From NCBI RefSeq assembly GCF_019448115.1, contig NZ_JAGFNY010000002.1:62001-126000 (forward strand): a DNA stretch of 64,000 nt, in the 5' to 3' direction. Both the position numbers and the translations under genes were made by a program. Source of the DNA: Succinivibrio faecicola. GTDB taxonomy: Bacteria > Pseudomonadota > Gammaproteobacteria > Enterobacterales > Succinivibrionaceae. Positions 56,758-64,000 of the stretch are shown here, one piece after another. The notes below the pieces were generated by a model. That model saw only the letters and a program-made list of their open reading frames with translations. It was not told the DNA's origin and made no database searches. Numbering within the stretch: the stretch's first letter is position 1; the number at the start of each line of letters is the position of its first letter.

Positions 56758-57016
56758 GATAAAAATATGACCATATAAAAAATAAACGTTACAACTTTTT
56801 TTTGACGACTTAGGTAAATATTAGATAATATGCGCCAATAACAATTAATGAAGCAAAATCCAGACTTTTCAATATATTATTGTGTTTTTAAAAAACAACG
56901 TTGCTCACAATTTATAATGATTTTTGTATTTTTTAGTCAAAATTTTGTCATTATTTTTGTTAGTTATTGTATGATAGATACTAGAAAAGTATTTATTATT
57001 AAATTAGGTATGTCAT
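56758..57016. other. Intergenic region between flgJ and flrA
   Basis: This AT-rich stretch holds a possible TTGTCA at about 56947 with a TATGAT downstream, at a longer than usual spacing, for flrA. A 61-codon open frame inside it looks non-coding. Binding sites for the divergently encoded activator would be expected but cannot be picked out by eye. Confidence 0.4.
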
Positions 57017-58528
57017 ATGCAGTTCTCAGGTAATCTGCTAATCCTTGAAAAGGATGCATCAAAAAGACAGTCTCTTGAAACAATCTTCTCTTTTTTAGGT
57101 CTTTCCTGTCAGAGTGGTGATGTAAACGACTGTCTGTCATATTTTGACGCGGAAGATTCAAATGTGGACTTCTGTGTTCTTGGTGATACAGATGCCATAA
57201 GGGCAGATGAATTATTGTCAAAGCATCAGGATACAGCCTTTTTACTGTGCTCAGAAAATATTAAAGATGATTTAAGTTCATACTCTAATCTTTTAGGCTC
57301 TATAAGTGACGATCCAAATTACGATGAGATTGTCTCTTTATTACACTACTGCCAGTCATTCAGAACCATGAGAAAATTCTCATCAAAATCAGGCAGTGGT
57401 GCAGCTACCCTCATAAAAATGCTTGTAGGTCAGGGTAAGGCTATTACTAATGTAAGAAGACTTATTGAACAGGTAGCATCTACAGATGCATCTGTACTTA
57501 TTCTTGGTGAATCAGGTACAGGAAAGGAAGTTGTAGCAAGAGCTATTCATGAACTTTCAAAAAGAAAGAACAAGAATTTCGTTCCTGTAAACTGCGGAGC
57601 AATCCCTGCAGAGCTTTTAGAATCAGAACTTTTCGGTCACGAGAAAGGTGCTTTTACAGGTGCTATCAGTTCTCATGAGGGCCGTTTTGAACTTGCACAG
57701 GGTGGTACTATCTTCCTGGATGAAATCGGTGATATGCCGCTTCAGATGCAAGTAAAGCTTTTACGTGTTCTACAGGAAAGACAGTTTGAAAGAGTCGGCT
57801 CTAACAAGCCTATCAGTGCTGATGTAAGAGTTATTGCCGCAACTCATCAGAACCTTGAAAAGATGGTTGAAGAAAAGTTGTTCAGACAGGATCTTTTCTA
57901 CAGACTGAATGTATTCCCAATTCAGACTCCTCCTTTAAGAGATAGAAGTGACGATATTCCACTTTTAGTTCAGGAACTTGTCAACCGTCACTCAAAAGAG
58001 CAGAAATCTACTGTAAGATTTACACAAAGAGCTATGTTGCAGCTGATGAGCTGTAACTGGCCTGGAAATGTTAGAGAACTGTCAAACCTTGTAGAAAGAC
58101 TTCTCATCTTGCATCCAAATGAAATTGTTGATGTAGGAGATCTGCCTATTACCTATAGGGGAGGAAAGCTTGAGGATGATCCATTCGAAGAGAGAATGGC
58201 TCTTCTTGATAACTTCTCAGTTCCTCTGCCAGGCGATGAAATTCAAGAAGATAGCTTTGATGTAGAGGAAGCAGACAACAAGCCAATCGATCTTCCACCT
58301 TTACCTGTTATTGAAGGTGAAAATGATATGGCTCAAGCTTTTATGCCTACTTTAAATCCTGATGGAATAAATTTAAAGGATATGGTTTCTAATATTGAAA
58401 TCAATATGATTAAGCAGGCTCTACAGCAGAGTAACGGTGTTGTCGCAAAAGCATCCGAAATTTTAGGACTGCGTCGAACAACTCTTGTTGAAAAAATGAA
58501 AAAATATAATATCGCTGCTTCTAATTAG
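57017..58528 (+). CDS. flrA: Sigma-54-dependent flagellar master regulator FlrA/FleQ
   Basis: FlrA/FleQ activates class II flagellar genes with sigma-54. The 503-residue protein has an N-terminal FleQ receiver-like domain (about 5-120), an AAA+ domain (about 140-375) with Walker A GESGTGKE, the sigma-54 contact loop GAFTGA and Walker B FLDEIGD, a long acidic linker, and a C-terminal Fis-type helix-turn-helix ([22 protein letters not shown]). The position next to the flgJ sigma-54 promoter supports the role. pseB follows after 9 bases. Confidence 0.94.
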   Translation: MQFSGNLLILEKDASKRQSLETIFSFLGLSCQSGDVNDCLSYFDAEDSNVDFCVLGDTDAIRADELLSKHQDTAFLLCSENIKDDLSSYSNLLGSISDDPNYDEIVSLLHYCQSFRTMRKFSSKSGSGAATLIKMLVGQGKAITNVRRLIEQVASTDASVLILGESGTGKEVVARAIHELSKRKNKNFVPVNCGAIPAELLESELFGHEKGAFTGAISSHEGRFELAQGGTIFLDEIGDMPLQMQVKLLRVLQERQFERVGSNKPISADVRVIAATHQNLEKMVEEKLFRQDLFYRLNVFPIQTPPLRDRSDDIPLLVQELVNRHSKEQKSTVRFTQRAMLQLMSCNWPGNVRELSNLVERLLILHPNEIVDVGDLPITYRGGKLEDDPFEERMALLDNFSVPLPGDEIQEDSFDVEEADNKPIDLPPLPVIEGENDMAQAFMPTLNPDGINLKDMVSNIEINMIKQALQQSNGVVAKASEILGLRRTTLVEKMKKYNIAASN

Positions 58529-59578
<1,050 letters not shown>

Positions 59579-59579
59579 T

Positions 59580-60731
59580 ATGATCCCGTACAGTACTCAG
59601 ACTATCGATAATGACGATATAGAAGCAGTAAAAGAAGTTCTTCAGTCTGATTATCTGACCTGCGGTCCTGCTGTAAAAAGGTTTGAAACTGAAGTGGCTA
59701 CCTATACAGGCAGTCGCTTTTCTGTCGCTGTCAATTCCTGTACCTCTGCTCTTCACCTTGCAATGATTGCACTTGGAGTTGACAGCAAGTGTACTGTTTT
59801 TGTATCAGCTGTAAGCTTTGTAGCCTCTGCAAACTGTGCCAGATTCCTTGGTGCAGATGTATCATTTGTTGATGTAGACAAATATACAGGCAACATGAAC
59901 ATTGATGCGCTTGAACAGATGCTTATAGAAGCAAAAAAGAAAAACAAACTTCCAAAGGTTGTTGTAGCGGTGCATCTTTCAGGGCGAGCTGTCGATCTTG
60001 AAAGACTTTACAAATTAAAACTTGAATACGGATTCTATCTGCTCGAGGATGCAGCTCATGCTCTTGGTGCCACATACAGAGGCAGCATGATAGGTTCTAA
60101 CAAATATTCAGATATCACTGTTCTTTCATTTCACCCGGTAAAGATTATTACCACAGCAGAAGGCGGTATGTGTCTTACTAACAATGAAAGATTCTACTCT
60201 ATTATCAAAAGCTATGCTGCACATGGAATTGTTCATGATAAGGATAAGCTTGTTAATAAAAATATGCCTGCTTATTATTATGAAATGCAGGAGCTTGGTT
60301 TTAATTACAGGCTATCCGACCTTCAAGCAGCGCTTGGTATCAGCCAGCTTAATAAAATTGACGATTTTTTAAGTAAACGAAGAGCACATGCAAAAGCTTA
60401 TCCTGAGCTGTTAAAGCATGATCTTATTAAATGTCCTGTTCCTGACAGTCAAGGAAACGAAAGCTCCTGGCACTTGTATCAGTTAATTGTATTAAATGAT
60501 AAAAGAGATTATCTGTTTAATGCCTTGAGAGATAAGGGAATTTTTGTGCAGATCCATTATCTGCCAATTTACAGACACCCTTATTATCAGAGTCTGAAAA
60601 ACTATCCTCCTCTTGAAGGTGCAGAATACTTCTTTTCGCATACCATTTCCATTCCTCTGTATCCAAACATGACAAAGGTTGATCAGCAGATGGTTAGTGC
60701 ATGCATACTAAAGCTTGCAGATGAGATGTAA
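59580..60731 (+). CDS. pseC: UDP-4-amino-4,6-dideoxy-AltNAc aminotransferase
   Basis: PseC is a PLP-dependent DegT/DnrJ/EryC1 aminotransferase of the second step of the pathway. The 383-residue protein has LTCGPAVKRFE, the PLP lysine in SFHPVKIITTAEGGM, and LEDAAHALGA. It begins one base after pseB and abuts pseF, so the three genes form one operon. Confidence 0.94.
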   Translation: MIPYSTQTIDNDDIEAVKEVLQSDYLTCGPAVKRFETEVATYTGSRFSVAVNSCTSALHLAMIALGVDSKCTVFVSAVSFVASANCARFLGADVSFVDVDKYTGNMNIDALEQMLIEAKKKNKLPKVVVAVHLSGRAVDLERLYKLKLEYGFYLLEDAAHALGATYRGSMIGSNKYSDITVLSFHPVKIITTAEGGMCLTNNERFYSIIKSYAAHGIVHDKDKLVNKNMPAYYYEMQELGFNYRLSDLQAALGISQLNKIDDFLSKRRAHAKAYPELLKHDLIKCPVPDSQGNESSWHLYQLIVLNDKRDYLFNALRDKGIFVQIHYLPIYRHPYYQSLKNYPPLEGAEYFFSHTISIPLYPNMTKVDQQMVSACILKLADEM

Positions 60732-61421
60732 ATGAAAAATATAGCAGTGATTCCCGCAAGAGGCGGTTCAAAAAGAATTCCTAGAAAAAACATAAAAGAT
60801 TTTAATGGAAAACCACTGATTGCCTACCCAATCATACAGGCTTTAAAATCAAATCTTTTTGATGATGTAATAGTTTCAACTGATGATGAGCAAATTGCAG
60901 CTATTTCTGAAGAATATGGTGCAAAAGTACCATTTTTAAGAGATAAGACTTTAGCTGATGACTTTACAGGTACGTTTGCTGTTGTTAAAGATGCATACAA
61001 CAGATTAAAAGAAGAATATGCCCCAGATACAGTTTGCTGTATTTATGCAACTGCCCCACTTCTTTGTGACAATCATCTTATAAATGCATATAGTGATTTT
61101 GAAAAGAGTGAAGCAAAGTCATTAATCAGTGTATGTGAGTTCCCATTTCCTATACAAAGAGCATTTATCATGGATAATGAAGGCTTCATAAGCTACAGAG
61201 AGCCTCAGTATGCTATGACAAGATCACAGGATCTTGCTAAATGCTATCAGGACTGTGGTCTTTTCTATATTTATTCAAGTGAACTGCTTGAAGGCAAGTG
61301 TGAAGATAAGGCTATCTGTTATCGGATGCCAAGACACAGGGTTATTGATATTGATACACCTGAGGACTGGGACTTGGCAAGAGCACTGTACAATGCTGTA
61401 AACTCATTGAAACTTGACTAA
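60732..61421 (+). CDS. pseF: Pseudaminic acid cytidylyltransferase
   Basis: PseF activates pseudaminic acid to CMP-pseudaminic acid, the donor for flagellin glycosylation. The 229-residue protein has the cytidylyltransferase signature IPARGGSKRIPRKNI and DIDTPEDWDLA near the end. NeuA-type sialic acid synthetases are relatives; PseF is chosen because of pseB and pseC upstream. The genes pseG, pseH and pseI are not in the window. Confidence 0.92.
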   Translation: MKNIAVIPARGGSKRIPRKNIKDFNGKPLIAYPIIQALKSNLFDDVIVSTDDEQIAAISEEYGAKVPFLRDKTLADDFTGTFAVVKDAYNRLKEEYAPDTVCCIYATAPLLCDNHLINAYSDFEKSEAKSLISVCEFPFPIQRAFIMDNEGFISYREPQYAMTRSQDLAKCYQDCGLFYIYSSELLEGKCEDKAICYRMPRHRVIDIDTPEDWDLARALYNAVNSLKLD

Positions 61422-61460
61422 ATTATAAAATGTCAGTTTGACCTAATACAGATAGAATAA

Positions 61461-61500
61461 GGCCTTTTTCAAAAATATTTTTTGATAAAAGGCTTTTTTT
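61461..61500 (+). terminator. Terminator of the flrA-pse operon
   Basis: GCCTTTTTCAAAAA and an imperfect complement ending AAAAGGC form a long stem followed by a run of T. Confidence 0.78.
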
Positions 61501-61599
61501 ATAATTCTGCTTCTTTTCTTTTATTTATCCTGATGTAAACTTTTCTCAAGCTTTATTCCTAAAGCTGAATATTAAAATTATTTTAGTATTCAACCAAAC

Positions 61600-61762
61600 A
61601 AAAAAAGGTTGAGTACCAGTAGATACTCAACCACCAATTCACCTTTATGAAAGCTATCACGTATGTTTTTGCTCCAAAGCAAAAACATAACTAAGCTACA
61701 TAGCATGTCTGTAATGTTACTTTATTACATCCAAAATAAACGTGATAGTAGTCACACAAATA
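61600..61762 (-). ncRNA. Candidate structured small RNA
   Basis: On the minus strand CTATCACGT (61748-61740) pairs exactly with ACGTGATAG (61662-61654). This closing stem encloses an 11-bp hairpin ATGTTTTTGCT/AGCAAAAACAT with a 4-base loop (61663-61688) and a smaller TGTAAT/ATTACA hairpin (61710-61729). Downstream stands a 9-bp terminator hairpin, GGTTGAGTA/TACTCAACC, followed by seven T (61600-61632). A promoter TTGAAA-N18-TAGCAT lies at 61769-61798. There is no open frame. The transcript would be about 160 bases. I do not recognise a known family. Confidence 0.7.
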
Positions 61763-61768
61763 TGCAAA

Positions 61769-61798
61769 ATGCTAACACAACAGCAACAATTTTTTCAA
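61769..61798 (-). promoter_or_regulatory. Predicted promoter of the small RNA
   Basis: On the minus strand TTGAAA and TAGCAT are separated by 18 bases, placing the transcription start near 61762. Confidence 0.5.
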
Positions 61799-61925
61799 AA
61801 CAATTTTTCGGTATTTTTTTATTTAAAAGCACTTAAAACAATGATACATAAGGGATCGTAAACAACGCAAACGTTTTTCTGTACTTTTACCGTGCATATT
61901 TTACGGTTTTATTATTTCACAATTT

Positions 61926-62615
61926 TTATAGCTCCTCAGTTCCATCAAGAAATTCAGGAAGCTGCCAGTTTATCGGCCTTTTTCCATGAGCTAAAAGATA
62001 TTCATTTGTTTTTGAAAAATGGTGATTTCCAAAAAAACCTTTTGATGCTGACAATGGACTTGGATGGGCTGAGGTTAGAACAAGGTGCTTTGCACCGTCT
62101 ATCAGCGAGGCTTTTTGTGCAGCATTATTTCCCCAAAGCAAAAATACAATATTTGAGCATCCAGAGCTGATAGCTTTTATAACACCATCTGTAAAATTCT
62201 CCCAGCCCTGACCTTTGTGAGAATTTGCCTGAGCTTCGTTTACTGTTAATACTGTATTTAAAAGTAATACGCCCTGTCTTGCCCATGGTACAAGATTTCC
62301 ATGATTTGGGATCTTAAAGCCAGGAATATCATCTGTAAGCTCCTTGTATATATTGCAAAGAGATCTTGGAACAGGTATTCCAACAGGTACAGAGAAGCTA
62401 AGTCCCATTGCCTGCCCCTTTTCATGATATGGATCCTGACCTATGATAACGACTTTTAGTTTTTCAAATGGTGTATATACAAATGCATTGAAGATCTGAT
62501 CTTCAGGTGGAAATACGTTTATTCCAAGCATACGTTGCTGTTTCTGATAAGCATAGGCATGTTTGAAAAAATCTGTCTGTTTTAACTGGCCAATCACTTC
62601 TTTCCAAGTCTGCAT
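61926..62615 (-). CDS. ung: Uracil-DNA glycosylase
   Basis: Ung removes uracil from DNA. The 229-residue family 1 enzyme has the catalytic water-activating motif GQDPYHEKGQAMGLSFSV, FLLWGNNAA and HPSPLSASKGFFG. Its length is normal. It is transcribed alone and divergently from the next gene. An ACCGT/ACGGT pair lies just downstream near 61890-61910. Confidence 0.97.
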   Translation of the reverse strand: MQTWKEVIGQLKQTDFFKHAYAYQKQQRMLGINVFPPEDQIFNAFVYTPFEKLKVVIIGQDPYHEKGQAMGLSFSVPVGIPVPRSLCNIYKELTDDIPGFKIPNHGNLVPWARQGVLLLNTVLTVNEAQANSHKGQGWENFTDGVIKAISSGCSNIVFLLWGNNAAQKASLIDGAKHLVLTSAHPSPLSASKGFFGNHHFSKTNEYLLAHGKRPINWQLPEFLDGTEEL

Positions 62616-62677
62616 ATATAATACCTTTGAGAATTATTATTGAATTTCTAATCCTTATTTTAATCGAGAACTTATTG

Positions 62678-62683
62678 TATAAT
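62678..62683 (+). promoter_or_regulatory. -10 box for the Bax-inhibitor-like gene
   Basis: A perfect TATAAT lies 58 bases before the ATG at 62741; the -35 region is weak. Confidence 0.5.
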
Positions 62684-62740
62684 GAAAAAAAACACTATTA
62701 AGTTATAAAAAACCTATTTTATTTTTTTAAGGAGATAACT

Positions 62741-63484
62741 ATGCAATCATCAAATCCTGCCATTTCCGTAATCGGAAAAACTGCAGGTTATAACTTTGGT
62801 GGTACAGCTGAGCAAACAGCTACTATTCAGGGTACAACCACAAAATCAATTATCCTTGTTGCAGTAACCCTAATCATCGGTTATATGGCTATGAACTACT
62901 CTTTAGGTCAGCTCTACTACTACGGCAAAGCTCCTACTTTCCTTATGGGCTTCTCTGTAATAGCTGCTTTTATAGTTTCACTTGTTACAATCTTCAAGCC
63001 AACAACTGCTCCTATTACAGCTCCAATCTATGCTGTATTAGAAGGTGTAGGCTTAGGTACAATCTCATCATTATTTGAAGCTAAGGCTCCTGGCATTGTA
63101 ACAACTGCCGTTATGTCAACATTCGTTGTTGTTATGACTATGCTTTTCCTGTGGAAGTATAAGATCATTGTTCCAACACAGCGCTTCAAATCAATTATTA
63201 TGGGTGCTGTTGCAGGCATCTTTGTACTGTACATTTTAAACATGGTTTTTGTACTGTTCGGATCTGCTCTTATCCCAACATCAGGCCCATTATCAATTCT
63301 TATTTCTCTGATTGTATGTGCTGTTGCAGCTTTCAGCTTAATCCTTGATTTTGATGCAATCCAGTGCGGTGTTGATCAGGGTCTTCCAAAGTACTTTGAA
63401 TACTACAATGCATTCTCATTATTAGTAACAATCTGCTGGTTATACATTGAGATCTTAAAGTTATTATCAAAAAGAGAAAACTAA
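62741..63484 (+). CDS. Bax inhibitor-1/YccA-family membrane protein
   Basis: The 247-residue protein has a polar N-terminus (about 40 residues) and six to seven membrane helices, with PTTAPITAPIYAVLEGVGLG and the C-terminal helices FDAIQCGVDQGLPKYFEYYNAFSLLVTICWLYIEIL. The last acidic/aspartate-rich turn (LDFDAIQ) matches the pH- and calcium-sensing pair known in BI-1 relatives. Bacterial members are calcium-leak channels or FtsH modulators (YccA). The exact role here is unknown. AAGGAG lies 7 bases before the ATG. Confidence 0.9.
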   Translation: MQSSNPAISVIGKTAGYNFGGTAEQTATIQGTTTKSIILVAVTLIIGYMAMNYSLGQLYYYGKAPTFLMGFSVIAAFIVSLVTIFKPTTAPITAPIYAVLEGVGLGTISSLFEAKAPGIVTTAVMSTFVVVMTMLFLWKYKIIVPTQRFKSIIMGAVAGIFVLYILNMVFVLFGSALIPTSGPLSILISLIVCAVAAFSLILDFDAIQCGVDQGLPKYFEYYNAFSLLVTICWLYIEILKLLSKREN

Positions 63485-63508
63485 CAGTTAGCTGCTAGTT
63501 GAATATGC

Positions 63509-63537
63509 AAACCTCCATTTTGGAGGTTTGTTTTTTT
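63509..63537 (+). terminator. Terminator of the Bax-inhibitor-like gene
   Basis: AAACCTCCA, loop TTT and TGGAGGTTT are followed by GTTTTTTT. Confidence 0.9.
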
Positions 63538-63546
63538 CAATTGATT

Positions 63547-63575
63547 TTGCCTTAAACAAAGATATCTTTTAAAAT
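63547..63575 (+). promoter_or_regulatory. Promoter of pheA
   Basis: TTGCCT and TAAAAT are separated by 17 bases, about 30 bases before the pheA ATG. No leader peptide with phenylalanine codons fits in this short space, so classical pheL attenuation is unlikely. Confidence 0.6.
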
Positions 63576-63605
63576 ACTGTTGTAAGTGAAATAACAGGAT
63601 TAATT

Positions 63606-64000
63606 ATGAGAGATTTACTACAGTGTCGAGATGACATTGACAGAATAGATAATGAAATCATCCGCCTTCTTACTGAAAGAATGGATGTTGCAAATGATAT
63701 TGCTCAATACAAGCTTGCGAACAATCAGTCTATTACTGATGCAAAGCGTGAACACTCAAAACTTGTTACCTTAAGAAAAAAAGCTAAAGACGCAGGTCTT
63801 TCTCCATCTTATATTACAGATCTGTTCAAAACCATTATTAAGCACACATGCTGTGCAGAACAGCAGTATATTATTGCAAAAGCAAACTCTGACACCATTG
63901 TAAGAGATACATCAGTTGCTTATCTTGGAACAAAAGGTTCTTATTCTCATATTGCAACAATAAGATATCTTGAAGGATTCAAAGGAAAAATTGATGCTCA
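63606..64000 (+). CDS. pheA: Chorismate mutase / prephenate dehydratase (3' partial)
   Basis: PheA converts chorismate to prephenate and then to phenylpyruvate in phenylalanine synthesis. The first 90 residues are an AroQ-type chorismate mutase (RDDIDRIDNEIIRLLTERM, with DAKREHSKL). The start of the prephenate dehydratase domain (VAYLGTKGSYSHIATIRYLE) follows, and the frame is open to the window edge. AGGA lies before the ATG. The fused two-domain form is the usual gammaproteobacterial one. Confidence 0.95.
   Translation, partial: MRDLLQCRDDIDRIDNEIIRLLTERMDVANDIAQYKLANNQSITDAKREHSKLVTLRKKAKDAGLSPSYITDLFKTIIKHTCCAEQQYIIAKANSDTIVRDTSVAYLGTKGSYSHIATIRYLEGFKGKIDA

Noticed and set aside
56848-57033. 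61-codon open frame before flrA
   Set aside because: It overlaps the flrA start, is composed mainly of aromatic and isoleucine codons from AT-rich DNA, and lacks a ribosome binding site.

Overview
The window reads as a chromosomal segment of an AT-rich, motile, fermentative gammaproteobacterium. Gene order is classically gammaproteobacterial (miaB-ybeZYX-lnt; leuS-lptE-holA-nadD-rsfS-rlmH; mrdA-rodA-mltB-rlpA-dacA-ybeD; rpsF-rpsR-rplI next to rlmB-rnr; psd next to frdABCD). The complete fumarate reductase operon, sitting directly before pyruvate kinase, and the missing lipBA after ybeD fit a succinate-forming anaerobe. My inference is a member of the Succinivibrionaceae (Aeromonadales); no rRNA is present to prove it.

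Layout. 1-3.3 kb: the end of an ErfK/YbiS-type L,D-transpeptidase gene and an exported passenger-like protein with no beta-barrel. 3.3-9.4 kb (minus): a small VbhA-like antitoxin and a Fic toxin sit at the head of the miaB-ybeZ-ybeY-corC-lnt operon. 9.7-23.8 kb (plus): leucyl-tRNA synthetase, LPS assembly, replication, NAD and ribosome genes, then the rod-shape/peptidoglycan operon ending in a SanA-like gene. 23.8-32.5 kb (minus): dam, the rpsF-rpsR-rplI operon, rlmB-rnr, and an operon of a cysteine-less flavin disulfide-reductase homologue with rdgB and hemW. 32.9-37.3 kb: a YqaB-type phosphatase, a strongly divergent hfq, tRNA-Phe, secA and tRNA-Gly. 37.7-41.2 kb: two tandem paralogous chemoreceptors. 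41.3-47.5 kb: psd, frdABCD and pyk. 47.7-51.2 kb: fliS and, divergently, pabABC. 51.2-61.4 kb: the flagellar genes flaG, orf94, flgL, flgK and flgJ (minus), with sigma-28 and sigma-54 promoters visible, then flrA/fleQ and the pseudaminic-acid genes pseB, pseC and pseF (plus). 61.4-64 kb: a candidate structured small RNA, ung, a Bax-inhibitor-1 family membrane protein and the start of pheA.

How it works together. The flagellar block forms a hierarchy: FlrA is the sigma-54 activator, flgJKL has a sigma-54 promoter, and flaG has a sigma-28 promoter. The pse genes probably supply sugar for flagellin glycosylation. Fumarate reductase and pyruvate kinase serve fermentative energy metabolism. The most interesting items are the antitoxin-stop-Fic arrangement that heads a housekeeping operon, the orphan structured RNA at about 61.6-61.76 kb, the divergent Hfq, and the barrel-less passenger protein.
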